A stretch of 64,000 bases of DNA. Source: Phenylobacterium zucineum HLK1 (GTDB lineage Bacteria; Pseudomonadota; Alphaproteobacteria; Caulobacterales; Caulobacteraceae). Positions 17,778 through 26,859 of this stretch are shown here, one piece after another. A program made the translations under genes and the position numbers. The stretch is from positions 1,054,001-1,118,000 of the forward strand of contig NC_011144.1 in NCBI RefSeq assembly GCF_000017265.1, given 5' to 3'. Numbering within the stretch: position 1 is the first letter of the stretch; each line of letters opens with the position of its first letter. A model generated the notes under the pieces. The model worked only from the letters and a program-made list of their open reading frames with translations, did not search any database and had not been told where the DNA came from.

Positions 17778-18537
17778 TCCCGTTCCCGGCCGCGTCCGCC
17801 TAGTGGGCGCCGGCCCCGGCGCCGCCGACCTCCTGACCGTGCGCGCCCTGCGGGCGGTGCAGTCGGCGCAGGCCCTGCTCTACGACGCCCTTGTCCCCGA
17901 AGAGATCGTGGCGCTCGCGCCGGCCGCCTGTCTCAAGGTCCAGACCGGCAAGCGCGCCGGTCGGCCCAGCCTGCGGCAGGAGACCATCAACCGCCTGATG
18001 CTGCGCCTGGCGCGCCGGGGCCTCGACGTGGTCCGGCTGAAGGGCGGCGATCCCTCGGTCTTCGGGCGGGTGGGGGAGGAGGCGGCGTTCCTCGCGGCCC
18101 GCGGGGTCGCGGTCGAGATCGTGCCCGGCGTCACTGCCGCCTGCGCGGCCGCGGCCCAGTTCGGCTTCCCGCTGACCCACCGGGGCGAGGCGCGTCGGGT
18201 GGTGTTCGCCACCGCCACGCTGAAGGACGGCGCCCCCTGCCTGGACATGGCGGCCGCCGCCGATCCGCAGGCCACGGTCGCGCTCTATATGGGCGGTGGC
18301 GCGGCGCCCGACCTGGCCGCGGCGCTCGTCGCCGCGGGCCGCAGCGCGGCGACTCCGGCGCTGGTGCTGGAGTCGGTCGGTCGGCCGGACGCGCGCATCC
18401 TGTTCGACGGCACGCTCGCGGGGCTCACGGCCGCCGCCGGCTTCCGCGCGGAGGGACCGGTCCTGCTGGTCGTGGGCGAGGCGGTGGCCCGGGGTCTCGC
18501 CCGCGGAGGTGCGGGCAGGATCGAAGCCGCCGCGTGA
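17767..18537 (+). CDS. cobA: Uroporphyrinogen-III C-methyltransferase (siroheme synthesis)
   Basis: 256-aa SUMT that adds two SAM-derived methyl groups to uroporphyrinogen III, giving precorrin-2 for siroheme, the cofactor of NirB. Family motifs are VGAGPGAADLLTVRALR, YDALV, the VRLKGGDPSVFGRVGEE loop, PGVTAACAAAA and YMGGG. Its ATG lies 11 bases inside the 3' end of nasA, making it the last gene of the coupled nitrate operon. It is a stand-alone methyltransferase; the dehydrogenase/ferrochelatase (CysG-N) part is not fused here. Confidence 0.94.
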   Translation: MPPDPVPGRVRLVGAGPGAADLLTVRALRAVQSAQALLYDALVPEEIVALAPAACLKVQTGKRAGRPSLRQETINRLMLRLARRGLDVVRLKGGDPSVFGRVGEEAAFLAARGVAVEIVPGVTAACAAAAQFGFPLTHRGEARRVVFATATLKDGAPCLDMAAAADPQATVALYMGGGAAPDLAAALVAAGRSAATPALVLESVGRPDARILFDGTLAGLTAAAGFRAEGPVLLVVGEAVARGLARGGAGRIEAAA

Positions 18538-18543
18538 GCGGCC

Positions 18544-19947
18544 TCAGCCGCCGTCCGTGCGCCAGCCGCCGCCCAGGGCCTTGAACAGCGTGATCTGGTT
18601 CGAGGCGACCAGGGCCTCCGACTGGGCGAGCTGCGCCTCCAGGCCGGCCAGCGTCCGTTCGGCGTCGAGCACGGTCAGGAAGCTGTCCAGCCCGGCGCCC
18701 TGGCGCAGGCGCGCCAGCCGCACCGCCTCCGCGCTCTCGTCGCGGGCGCGGCGCAGGGCCGTGCGCCGGTCGAGCTCGCGCCCATAGGCGGACAGCGCCG
18801 TCTCGGTCTCCTGCAGCGCGGTCAGGGTCGTCTGCTCGAAGGCCGCCAGGGCGCCCTGGGCCGCCGCGTCGGCCTGGGCGATGCGGGCGCGGGCGAGCCC
18901 GATGTTCGGGAAGCTCCAGCTGATCAGCGGGCCGACGCTGAACGAGACCTGGTCGCCCAGGTCCCGGCCCTCGCCGCCGACGCTGGCCAGCGAGCCGCCC
19001 AGGGTCACGCGCGGATAGAGCGCGGCGGTGGCCACGCCGATGCGGGCGGTGGCCGCGGCCAGGCGCCGCTCGGCCTGACGCACGTCGGGACGCCGCGCGA
19101 GCAGCGAGGCGCCGTCGCCGACGGGGATCGCCGCTTCGAGCTGCGGAATGGCCGTGCAGGCGGCGGCCGCGGGCGAGACCTCGGCCGGCGGGCGGCCCGT
19201 CAGCACCGACAGCCGGAACAGCGCGGCGTCGCGCTGGGCCTGCAGGGGCGGGACGGCCGCCCGGGCGCTCTCGGCCTGGGCCTGGGCGCGCGCGACGTCG
19301 AGGCCGGTGCCGCGGCCGGCGTCCAGCTGCCGGCGGGTGAGGGCGGCGGTCTCCTCGGACAGCGCCAGCGAGCGGCCGGCGACCTCCAGCTGGGCGCCGG
19401 CGGCGCACGCGTCGGCGTAGGCGCGGGCGGTCTCGGCGGCGACCGAGACCCGCACCACGTCCAGCGCCGCCTGGGCCGCGTCGCGGTCGGCGCGGGCCGC
19501 CTCGATCGCGCGGCCGACCCGGCCGAAGAAGTCCACCTCGTACGAGACGTCGAGCCCCGCCGAGACGGTGTCGCCCTCCACCATCCGGCCGGTGGCGGGG
19601 TCGGGCTGGCGGCTGCGCGCCGCCCCGCCGCTCGCCGTCGTGGACGGCAGGCGGCCGACGCGGGCTTCGGACAGCGAGGCCCGGACCTGCGCCAGGTTGG
19701 CGGCGGCCACGGCCACGTCGCGGTTGTTGGCCAGCGCCTCGGAGATCAGGCGGTCCAGCGCGGGGTCCTGGTAGAGCCGCCACCAGTCGGCGGGGGGCTC
19801 GGCGGCCTCGACGGGCGCCGCCCCGGCGCCGACGAAGGCGCCGGAGGTCCCGGCCATCGCGCCGGGCGCCTTGTAGTCCGGGCCGGTGGCGCAGGCGGAG
19901 ACGAGGGCGGCCGCGGCGGCGGCCGTCAGCAGGATGCGGGCGCTCAC
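18544..19947 (-). CDS. RND efflux outer-membrane factor, NodT/OprM-type lipoprotein
   Basis: 467-aa TolC-like outer-membrane channel of the NodT family. A lipoprotein signal with lipobox VSAC (Cys about 19, followed by ATGPDYK) is followed by two homologous coiled-coil/beta halves typical of OEP proteins (WWRLYQDPALDRLISEALANN; LLARRPDVRQAERRLAAATARIG; ALYPRVTLGGSL). The start GTG at 19947 overlaps the TGA of the pump gene (GTGA), so it is the third cistron of the efflux operon. It faces the 3' end of cobA with 6 bases between stops. Confidence 0.93.
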   Translation of the reverse strand: MSARILLTAAAAAALVSACATGPDYKAPGAMAGTSGAFVGAGAAPVEAAEPPADWWRLYQDPALDRLISEALANNRDVAVAAANLAQVRASLSEARVGRLPSTTASGGAARSRQPDPATGRMVEGDTVSAGLDVSYEVDFFGRVGRAIEAARADRDAAQAALDVVRVSVAAETARAYADACAAGAQLEVAGRSLALSEETAALTRRQLDAGRGTGLDVARAQAQAESARAAVPPLQAQRDAALFRLSVLTGRPPAEVSPAAAACTAIPQLEAAIPVGDGASLLARRPDVRQAERRLAAATARIGVATAALYPRVTLGGSLASVGGEGRDLGDQVSFSVGPLISWSFPNIGLARARIAQADAAAQGALAAFEQTTLTALQETETALSAYGRELDRRTALRRARDESAEAVRLARLRQGAGLDSFLTVLDAERTLAGLEAQLAQSEALVASNQITLFKALGGGWRTDGG

Positions 19948-22900
19948 GGGCGGCTCCCTTCGATCTGGGTCGTCGCCGGCGCGTCCTTGGGCGGCGGCTT
20001 GGGCAGACGCTCGGCCAGCTTGCGGCAGACCACGTAGAAGACCGGCGTGAACACCAGTCCGAAGAAGGTCACCCCCAACATGCCGGAGAACACGGTGGTG
20101 CCGAGGGCCTGGCGCATCTCCTGGCCGGGGCCGGTCGCCAGCATCAGCGGCACGACGCCGAAGATGAAGGCGAAGGAGGTCATCAGGATCGGCCGCAGGC
20201 GCGTGCGGGCCGCGGTGACGGCCGCCTCGAAGCGGGTCTGGCCGTCGCGCTCCTCGGCCTGCTTGGCGAACTCGACGATCAGGATGGCGTTCTTGGCGGC
20301 CAGGGCGACGAGCACCACGAGGCCCACCTGGGTCAGGATGTTGTTGTCCTGGCCCCGCAGGCTGACCCCGATGAGCGCCGCCAGGATGCACATCGGGACG
20401 ATCAGGATCACCGCCAGCGGCAGGGTGAAGGCCTCGTACTGGGCGGCCAGCACCAGGAACACCAGCAGCACGGCCATGGCGAAGACGATCCCGGCGGTGT
20501 CACCGGCGGCCTTCTCCTGGAACGCCAGCTCGGTCCACTCGTAGCTCATGCCCTGCGGCAGGGTCTGGTCGGCGAGCTGCTCCATCGTCCCCAGCGCCTG
20601 GCCGGTCGAGACGCCCGGCGCGGCCGAGCCGATCACCTCGGCGGCGGGGAACAGGTTGAACCTCACGACCCGCGTGGGGCCGGTGTCGCTCCGAAGGTCG
20701 GCCACGGAACCCAGAGGCACCATCCCGCCCTGCGCCGAGCGGACCCGCAGGCCGGCGATGTCGGCCATGTCGTCGCGGCCCGAGGGCTCGGCCTGGGCGG
20801 TGACGCGGAAGTTGCGCCCGCCCAGGGTGAAGTCGTTGACGTAGGTCGAGCCCAGGTAGGTCCCAAGAGTGCTGAACACGTCCTGCGGCTGGACGCCCAT
20901 CATCAGCGCCTTGTCGCGGTTGACGTCGGCGGTCACCCGCGGGGCGCCGGTGTTGAACTGGTTGAACACGCCCTGCACATCCGTGCGCTGGCCGGCCGCG
21001 CCCATCAGGCCGTTCGCGGCCTCTTCGAGGGCTTCGTAGCCGGCGCCGGAGCGGTCCTGGACCATCAGCTTGAAGCCGCCGCCGTTGCCCAGGCCCTGCA
21101 CGGGCGGGGGCGACAGGACGAAGATGTTGGCCTCTTCCACCGCGCCCAGCTGGCCCATGATGGCGCCGGCCACGGCGTCGGCGCCCAGCGCCTTGCCGCG
21201 CTCGTCCCAGTCCTTGAGGCGGATGAACATGGTCGCCGCGTTGGAGGCGTTGGAGAAGCTCGCGCCGTCGAGGCCGGCCATGCCGGCCACGTTCTCGACG
21301 CCCGGCATCTTGGCCACCTCGGCGCTGGCCCGCCGCACGATGGCGTCGGTCCGCTCCAGCGAGGCGCCGGGCGGCAGCTGGATGACGCCGATCAGCACGC
21401 CCTGGTCCTGCTGCGGGATGAAGCCGGTGGGCGTGACCGCCAGGCGCCAGCCGGTGACCGCCAGCAGGCCGCCGTAGACGGCCAGCACGAGGACGCTGGT
21501 GCGCACCAGCCGGGCCGTCAGGCGGCCGTAGCGCTCGCTGAGCGCGTCGAAGGCGCGGTTGAACGTCCGTCCCGCGGCCTGCAGCGGGCGCAGCCAGCGC
21601 GGGCCTTCGTCGTGGTGCTCCCGGTGCGGCTTCAGCAGCAGGGCGGCGAGCGCGGGCGACAGCGTCAGCGAGACCAGCAGCGAGATGGTGGCCGCCGCGG
21701 CGATGGTCACGGCGAACTGGCGGTAGAACTCGCCCGGGATGCCGGGGACGAAGGCCGTGGGCACGAACACCGCCAGCAGCACGAGGCCGATGGCGACCAG
21801 CGCGCCGCTGACCTCGTCCATGGTGCGGTAGGCCGCCTCGCGGGGACTGAGCCCCTCGCGGATGTTCCGCTCGACGTTCTCGACCACCACGATGGCGTCG
21901 TCGACGACGATGCCGACGGCCAGCACGAGGGCGAACAGCGACAGCGAGTTGATCGAGTAGCCAAGGGCCAGTTGCACGGCGAAGGTGCCGACCAGCGCCA
22001 CCGGAATCGCCAGGATCGGGATCAGCGCCGCCCGCCAGGTCTGCAGGAAGACCAGGATCACGATGACGACGAGGAACACCGCCTCGATCAGCGTGTGCTG
22101 CACGGCCTCCACCGAAGCCTGGACGTACTCCGTCGGGTTGTAGGGGATGGTGTATTCGACGCCGGGCGGGAAGTCGGCCTTCGCCGCTTCGACCGCGGAC
22201 AGCACGGCCTCGGCGGTGGAGAGGGCGTTCGAGCCCGGCTGCTGGATCACGGCCATGCCGATGCCGCGCTCCCCGCCGAAGTAGCCGCGGATGCTGTAGT
22301 CCTGCGACCCCAGCTCGACCCGGGCGACGTCGCGGACCCGCGTGACCCGGCCCTGGTCGTCGGTCCGGATCACGACGTCGGCGAACTGCTCGGGCGTGCC
22401 GAGGCGGCCCTGGACGTCCACCGGAAGCTCGGTCGCCACGCCCGCGTCCGTCGGCGCCTGGCCCAGGGCTCCGCCCGAGGCCTGGACGTTCTGCCCGCGC
22501 AGGGCGGCCACGATCTCCTGGGCCGTCAGATTGCGCGCGGCCGCCTTGTCCGGATCGATCCAGACGCGCATCGAGTAGAAGCCGCCCCCGAAGAGCTGGA
22601 CGCCGCCGACGCCGGGCACCCGCAGCAGCCGGTCGCGCAGGCTGGAGTTGGCGTAGTTGCCGACGAAGTCGACGTCGACCGAAGGGTCCTTGGACGTCAG
22701 CGCCACCAGCATCAGGAAGCCGGTGGACTGCTTGTTCACCGTCACGCCGATCTGGCGGACCTGCTCGGGCAGGCGCGGTTCGGCGAGCGCGACGCGGTTC
22801 TGGACCAGCACCTGGGCCGCATCGAGGTCGGTCCCCGGCTGGAAGGTCACGGTGATCTGCGCCGTGCCGTTGGCCGACGAGGAGGTCATGTAGAGCATGT

Positions 22901-23126
22901 CCTCGACGCCGTTGATCTCCTGCTCGAGCGGCGCGGCGACCGTCTCGGCCAGTGTCTCGGCCGAGGCGCCTGGATAGCTGGCGATCACCGCCACGGTCGG
23001 CGGGGCGATCTCCGGGTACTGCGACAGCGGCAGCTGCGGGTAGGCGAAGAGGCCGAGCAGGGCCACGAACACCGAGATGACGCCGGCGAAGATCGGCCGG
23101 TCGATGAAGAAGCGGGAGAAGCTCAT
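19944..23126 (-). CDS. RND multidrug efflux permease (HAE1/AcrB family)
   Basis: 1060-aa inner-membrane proton-driven pump. It begins MSFSRFFIDRPIFAGVISV, the classic HAE1 N-terminus, and has twelve TM helices with two large periplasmic loops. TM4 carries the proton-relay Asp pair in VGIVVDDAIVVVENV. The distal Lys/Thr region (AAKNAILIVEFAKQ) is also present, and GYSINSLSLFALVLAVG marks TM4. The drug spectrum cannot be predicted. It follows the fusion-protein gene by 13 bases. Confidence 0.96.
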   Translation of the reverse strand: MSFSRFFIDRPIFAGVISVFVALLGLFAYPQLPLSQYPEIAPPTVAVIASYPGASAETLAETVAAPLEQEINGVEDMLYMTSSSANGTAQITVTFQPGTDLDAAQVLVQNRVALAEPRLPEQVRQIGVTVNKQSTGFLMLVALTSKDPSVDVDFVGNYANSSLRDRLLRVPGVGGVQLFGGGFYSMRVWIDPDKAAARNLTAQEIVAALRGQNVQASGGALGQAPTDAGVATELPVDVQGRLGTPEQFADVVIRTDDQGRVTRVRDVARVELGSQDYSIRGYFGGERGIGMAVIQQPGSNALSTAEAVLSAVEAAKADFPPGVEYTIPYNPTEYVQASVEAVQHTLIEAVFLVVIVILVFLQTWRAALIPILAIPVALVGTFAVQLALGYSINSLSLFALVLAVGIVVDDAIVVVENVERNIREGLSPREAAYRTMDEVSGALVAIGLVLLAVFVPTAFVPGIPGEFYRQFAVTIAAAATISLLVSLTLSPALAALLLKPHREHHDEGPRWLRPLQAAGRTFNRAFDALSERYGRLTARLVRTSVLVLAVYGGLLAVTGWRLAVTPTGFIPQQDQGVLIGVIQLPPGASLERTDAIVRRASAEVAKMPGVENVAGMAGLDGASFSNASNAATMFIRLKDWDERGKALGADAVAGAIMGQLGAVEEANIFVLSPPPVQGLGNGGGFKLMVQDRSGAGYEALEEAANGLMGAAGQRTDVQGVFNQFNTGAPRVTADVNRDKALMMGVQPQDVFSTLGTYLGSTYVNDFTLGGRNFRVTAQAEPSGRDDMADIAGLRVRSAQGGMVPLGSVADLRSDTGPTRVVRFNLFPAAEVIGSAAPGVSTGQALGTMEQLADQTLPQGMSYEWTELAFQEKAAGDTAGIVFAMAVLLVFLVLAAQYEAFTLPLAVILIVPMCILAALIGVSLRGQDNNILTQVGLVVLVALAAKNAILIVEFAKQAEERDGQTRFEAAVTAARTRLRPILMTSFAFIFGVVPLMLATGPGQEMRQALGTTVFSGMLGVTFFGLVFTPVFYVVCRKLAERLPKPPPKDAPATTQIEGSRP

Positions 23127-23139
23127 CTGGCGGGGCGGC

Positions 23140-24279
23140 CTAGCGGACGATGGTGGCGGTGGAGGCCGGCGCCGCGGCCGGGGCGGGCCGCTCGGCCGCC
23201 TGGGCCGTGCGGCTGATGGTGACGGTCTTGGGCTGGACCTTCTGGCCTGGGCGGACGCGCTGGACGCCGTTCACCACGACCCGGTCGGTCGGGTTCAGGC
23301 CGGCGCGGATCACCCGCAGGCCGTCCACGACGGGGCCGAGCTGCAGCGCCCGGCTCTGCGCCTGGCCGTCCGCGGCCACGACATAGGCTACCTTGCGCGG
23401 ACCGTCCGAGGCCACGGCGGTCTCGGGGATCAGCAGCGCCTCGTAGGCGCCGGCGCCGGCCATCCGGGCCGAGCCGTACATGCCTTCCTTCAGGAAGCCG
23501 TCCGGATTGCGGATGCGGGCGCGCAGCCGGATCGTGCCCGAGGCCGGGTCCACGGCGTTGTCGAGGAAATCCACCGTCCCGGTCCAGCGGTAGTCCGCTT
23601 CGTCCTGCAGCCGCACCTGCACCGGCACCCCGCCCTTGCCGGCGGTCTGGCGCTGCAGCTTCAGCAGCTGGGCCTCCGAGGCGTCGAAGATGAAGTGGAT
23701 GGGGTCGGCGGCGACGATGGTGGTCAGCACGTCGCCCGCGGAGGTGCCGCCGGCGATCAGGTTGCCGGGATCCACCCGCCGGGCCGAGATGCGGCCCGAG
23801 ATGGGCGCGGTGACGCGGGTGAACTCCACGTCGAGCTGGCGGGCGCGCAGGGTCGCCTCGGCGACCGCGGCGGCCGAGCGGCGGTTCTCGTACTCCTCCT
23901 GCGAGATCGCGGTCGCGGCCAGCAGGCTCTCGGCCCGCTTCAGCTCGGCGCGGGCCAGGTCGGCCTGGGCGCGGGCGGCGGCGAGCTGGGCCTGGGCGGG
24001 ACGCGGATCGAGGGTGAAGAGGAGCTGGCCCTTGCGGACCGTCTGGCCCTCCTGGAAGTGCACGGCCTGGAGGTAACCGCCGGCGCGGGCGCGCACGTCC
24101 ACCCGGTGCGAGGCCTCGAAGCGTCCCGTGAAGTCGTCCCAGTCGCGCACCGTCGCCTTCAGGGGCGTGGCGACCGAAACCGCGGGGGCGGCCGCGACGG
24201 GCGGTCCCTCCTTCCGTCCGCAGCCAACAAGCGCCAAGCTCGCCAGCGCGGTGAGCGCCAGCGTTCGGAAGGTCCGCAT
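23140..24279 (-). CDS. RND efflux membrane-fusion (periplasmic adaptor) protein
   Basis: 379-aa adaptor linking the inner-membrane pump to the outer-membrane factor. A lipoprotein signal (LVGCGRKEG, lipobox Cys about 21) is followed by the barrel-sandwich halves (RVDVRARAGGYLQAVHFQEGQTVRKGQLLF and APISGRISARRVDPGNLI), an alpha-hairpin between them, and beta-barrel and membrane-proximal domains ending with RVVVNGVQRVRPGQKV. First gene of the efflux operon. It is transcribed away from the tetR-type gene, with two palindromic sites in the 118-base gap. Confidence 0.94.
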   Translation of the reverse strand: MRTFRTLALTALASLALVGCGRKEGPPVAAAPAVSVATPLKATVRDWDDFTGRFEASHRVDVRARAGGYLQAVHFQEGQTVRKGQLLFTLDPRPAQAQLAAARAQADLARAELKRAESLLAATAISQEEYENRRSAAAVAEATLRARQLDVEFTRVTAPISGRISARRVDPGNLIAGGTSAGDVLTTIVAADPIHFIFDASEAQLLKLQRQTAGKGGVPVQVRLQDEADYRWTGTVDFLDNAVDPASGTIRLRARIRNPDGFLKEGMYGSARMAGAGAYEALLIPETAVASDGPRKVAYVVAADGQAQSRALQLGPVVDGLRVIRAGLNPTDRVVVNGVQRVRPGQKVQPKTVTISRTAQAAERPAPAAAPASTATIVR

Positions 24280-24322
24280 CGATTTCTATCCCCTCGGCGC
24301 GCGGGGAGGCGCGCGCGGCATC

Positions 24323-24342
24323 AAGTCAACGTGTGATGACTT
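24323..24342. promoter_or_regulatory. Candidate TetR operator 1
   Basis: Inverted repeat AAGTCA...TGACTT with an 8-base centre, between the divergent adaptor and tetR genes. It shares the half-site GTCAAC with the second palindrome 20 bases away. Position and symmetry suggest binding by the adjacent repressor (inference). Confidence 0.5.
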
Positions 24343-24361
24343 ATTGACTCGGACCGGCAAC

Positions 24362-24379
24362 AAGTCAACGGTTGTTGAC
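24362..24379. promoter_or_regulatory. Candidate TetR operator 2
   Basis: Perfect 6-bp inverted repeat GTCAAC-GGTT-GTTGAC at 24364-24379, just before the ribosome site (GGAGG, 24386-24390) of the regulator gene. Occupancy here would block tetR expression, consistent with autoregulation. Confidence 0.55.
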
Positions 24380-24397
24380 AACCATGGAGGATTTTTC

Positions 24398-24973
24398 ATG
24401 AGCCAGCCGGAATGCACGCCGCGGTCGCGCAACGCGGCGGCCACGCGCGCGGCGATCCTGGCGGCGGCCCGGGCCCGGTTCGCCGAGGAGGGCTATGACG
24501 TGGCCAGCATCCGCGGCATCGCCGGCGAGGCCGGCATCGACCCGGCCCTGGTGCTGCGCTACTTCGGCTCGAAGGAGGATCTCCTGGCCGAGGTGCTGGC
24601 CGACAGCGGCTCGGTGCGCGATCTGCTCGAGGGGCCGCGGGAGGAATTCGGCGCCCGCGCGGCCCGCATGCTGCTGCTCGAGCCCATGGCCGACCACAAG
24701 CTGGCCGTGCTGCAGATCATCCTGCGCTCGGCCTCCTCGCCGAAGGCCGGCCCCATGATCCGGCGCAACACCCAGGTCGCCTTCTACGAACCCATGGAGG
24801 AATGGCTGGGCGGCGAGGACGCGCCGATCCGAGCCCGCACCCTGGGCGCGATCATCATGGGCGCGGCGATGTCACGGGCGATCGACAACAACGGCCTGGA
24901 CGATCCCGCCGACCGCGAGCGGCTGTGCCAGCGCCTGGCCGAGGCGCTCCAGCAGGCGGTGGAGCGGCCCTGA
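24398..24973 (+). CDS. TetR-family regulator of the adjacent efflux operon
   Basis: 191-aa TetR-type repressor. The N-terminal helix-turn-helix (residues about 12-58: RAAILAAARARFAEEGYD, IRGIAGEAGIDPALVLRYFGSKEDLL) is typical. The C-terminal ligand domain resembles the TetR_C_17/AefR-like group and contains IIMGAAMSRAIDNNGL. ATG 24398 has TGGAGG about 7 bases upstream; a longer frame upstream would run through the operators. Divergent from the RND operon, so it very probably represses it (inference from layout). Confidence 0.9.
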   Translation: MSQPECTPRSRNAAATRAAILAAARARFAEEGYDVASIRGIAGEAGIDPALVLRYFGSKEDLLAEVLADSGSVRDLLEGPREEFGARAARMLLLEPMADHKLAVLQIILRSASSPKAGPMIRRNTQVAFYEPMEEWLGGEDAPIRARTLGAIIMGAAMSRAIDNNGLDDPADRERLCQRLAEALQQAVERP

Positions 24974-25067
24974 GGCGATGGGATGGCCATTGTGATCTGA
25001 CGCTGTGACCTGCCCCCTTCCTGATCCCTCGGTTTGAGTGAGAGTCCGTCACCCTGAGGAGACGGAC

Positions 25068-25331
25068 GTGAAGAAGAGCAGGTTCAACGAGGCGCAGATC
25101 ATCGGCGTGCTGCGGGAGCAGGAGGCCGGGAGCCCGACGGCGGAGGTTTGCCGGCGGCATGGGATCAGCGAGCAGACCTTCTACCGGTGGAAGGCGAAGT
25201 ACAGCGGCATGAACGTGTCGGATGCCCAGAAGCTGAAGACGCTGGAGGACGAGAATCGGCGACTGAAGAAGCTCTTGGCGGAGTCCATGCTCGACGTGTC
25301 GGCGCTGAAGGACCTGCTGGGAAAAAACTGA
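25068..25331 (+). CDS. IS3-family transposase OrfA
   Basis: 87-aa helix-turn-helix subunit ([17 protein letters not shown], ...[19 protein letters not shown]) with a leucine-zipper region ([17 protein letters not shown]). I start at GTG 25068 because GAGGAG lies about 7 bases upstream; an in-frame GTG at 25038 sits nearer the terminal repeat. The gene ends over A AAA AAC at 25322-25328, a slippery heptamer that would shift ribosomes -1 into orfB. Confidence 0.9.
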   Translation: MKKSRFNEAQIIGVLREQEAGSPTAEVCRRHGISEQTFYRWKAKYSGMNVSDAQKLKTLEDENRRLKKLLAESMLDVSALKDLLGKN

Positions 25332-26233
25332 TCGGGCCTGCAGCGCGCCGGGAGGCCGTGCTTCGCCTGATGGCGGAGCGCGGCTTCTCGCAGAGGCGCG
25401 CCTGCGGGCTGGTCCAGGTCGATCCGAAGACAGTGCGCCGCGTGGCCCAGCCAGGCGATGCGGAGGTACGCGCCCGGCTGCGGGGCCTGGCGGCGGAGCG
25501 ACGCCGCTTCGGCTACCGGCGGCTCGGCATCCTGCTCGAGCGTGAAGGCGTCAGCATGAACAAGAAGAAGCTCTTCCGGCTGTACCGCGAGGAGGGCTTG
25601 GCGGTGCGAAGGCGGCGCGGCCGCAAGCGCGCCACCGGCACGCGGGCGCCCATGGCGCTGCCGGACGGGCCGAACCAGCGCTGGAGCCTGGACTTCGTGG
25701 CCGACACGCTGAGCTGGGGCCGGCGCTTCCGGATCCTGTGCATCGTCGACGACTTCACCCGCGAGGCGCTGGCGCTGGTGGTCGACACCTCGATCGGCGG
25801 CCATCGCATGGCCCGCGAGCTGGACGCCCTGATCGCCCGGCGCGGCCGGCCGGCGACCATCGTTAGCGACAACGGGACCGAGATGACCAGCCGGGCCATG
25901 CTGGAATGGACCAACCGCACCGGCGTCGACTGGCATTACATCGCGCCCGGCAAGCCGCAGCAGAACGGCTTCGTCGAGAGCTTCAACGGCAAGCTGCGCG
26001 ACGAGTGCCTGAACGAGGAGGTCTTCGCCAACCTCGCCGAGGCCCGGGCTGTCATCGAGCGCTGGCGGCTCGACTACAACCACGTCAGGCCGCACTCGGC
26101 GCACGGCGGACTGACCCCGGAAGCCGTGCGTCTGAACCCCGCGGCCGGCCGGCTGCGCAACTTGATCAGCTCCACCGCCCGGCCGCTACCGCCGGCGCTG
26201 GAGATCAGCTACCAACCCCCTGGGCTCTCATAA
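25322..26233 (+). CDS. IS3-family transposase OrfB (made as OrfAB by -1 frameshift)
   Basis: DDE integrase-type catalytic part, about 300 aa from the frameshift site. HTH-like region ([32 protein letters not shown]), then the rve domain with catalytic Asp in SLDFVADTL, Asp in IVSDNGTE and Glu in [15 protein letters not shown]. There is no good independent start; zero-frame GGA AAA AAC TGA becomes AAA AAA CTG after a -1 slip, giving a continuous OrfAB. The copy appears intact. Confidence 0.92.
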   Translation, partial: KKLIGPAARREAVLRLMAERGFSQRRACGLVQVDPKTVRRVAQPGDAEVRARLRGLAAERRRFGYRRLGILLEREGVSMNKKKLFRLYREEGLAVRRRRGRKRATGTRAPMALPDGPNQRWSLDFVADTLSWGRRFRILCIVDDFTREALALVVDTSIGGHRMARELDALIARRGRPATIVSDNGTEMTSRAMLEWTNRTGVDWHYIAPGKPQQNGFVESFNGKLRDECLNEEVFANLAEARAVIERWRLDYNHVRPHSAHGGLTPEAVRLNPAAGRLRNLISSTARPLPPALEISYQPPGLS

Positions 26234-26262
26234 TGATCGAGGGACCGGCGGGGGGCAGGTCA

Positions 26263-26485
26263 CCTGGGCTCTTAGAGGCTGTCATCCTTCTCGGGGGTGC
26301 GGGGGGACTTCTCTCGGCTCTTGCCTACCTTCAGCGCTCATTAGGCGTTCCTGTTGCATGGGCTTTCCGTGCGCGGGTCGGCAGCACCCTTCGACGAGTT
26401 GGAAGTTCGAACCCTCGCGCAGTGGCGTGAGTGCGCCGCCCCACTCGAAGAAGGCGCGCCGCGGGAGTGAGGTCGTCGCTGCCAA
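26263..26485. other. Non-coding remnant between IS copy 1 and the gene fragment
   Basis: 223 bases with no credible gene. A few short open frames exist on the minus strand but show no codon bias or recognisable motif. It begins right at the terminal repeat of copy 1 and is less GC-rich than the flanking core genome. Probably debris from the former downstream part of the island operon. Confidence 0.5.
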
Positions 26486-26830
26486 CTAGCTGACGTTCCA
26501 CTTCGCCTTGAGCCGATCGACGGTGGTGCGCCACTTCGGCGTCGTCGGTTTGCAGACGGTGTTCTGGTTACCGAAGAGGCCGATCTCGTTGACCGCCTTG
26601 TCTAGGTCGACAGTGTGGAGCCAACGAACCGGTATGAAGTACTCGGAACGCTCGGGATCGCCTGCGTACTCGCGGTGGTAGTTGGCCTGCGTGAGCACCT
26701 CCAGAGCGGGGCGCTCGGCGCCATCGACTTCGATCCTGAAATCGGACGCGGCCTGCGGCGGCCCGATCACTTCACCTACGCCGAGGAAGCCGTAACCCGG
26801 CGCCTTCGCCCAAACACGATCGCCCACATT
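26486..26830 (-). pseudogene. C-terminal fragment of a nuclease-associated protein, cut by IS copy 2
   Basis: About 114 codons open from the IS terminal repeat to a stop at 26486. The sequence contains a PUA/EVE-like stretch (KAPGYGFLGVGEVIG) and the C-terminal block FIPVRWLHTVDLDKAV, GLFGNQNTVCKPTTPKW, TVDRLKAKW. I know this ending from uncharacterised proteins with endonuclease-like (DUF91/RecB-type) N-termini, but family assignment is from memory. The N-terminal, presumably catalytic, part is absent: sequence beyond IS copy 2 belongs to a different gene. It is dead unless re-started at the GTG just inside the fragment. Confidence 0.7.
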
Positions 26831-26859
26831 TGACCTGCCCCCCGCCGGTCCCTCGATCA

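Larger units (their letters stand above)
25006..26262 (+). mobile_element. IS3-family (IS511/IS407-group-like) insertion sequence, copy 1
   Basis: 1257-bp element with imperfect terminal inverted repeats beginning TGACCTGCCCCC at the left and the complementary sequence at the right; the match resumes at TCCCTCG. It carries orfA and a -1-frame orfB. The flanking tetramers (GCTG left, CCTG right) are not a target duplication. A second copy of the same length and same proteins lies inverted at 26831-28087. It marks the left edge of the defence island, directly after tetR. Confidence 0.92.

Noticed and set aside
25002..26266. Target-site duplication of IS copy 1
   Set aside because: Left GCTG and right CCTG differ; CATT/GTTT around copy 2 also differ, and swapping flanks for an inversion does not produce matches either.
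26360..26430. GTTCGAACC with tRNA T-loop-like look in the remnant after IS copy 1
   Set aside because: The flanking bases do not form a T-stem on either strand, and no acceptor, D or anticodon stems can be built.
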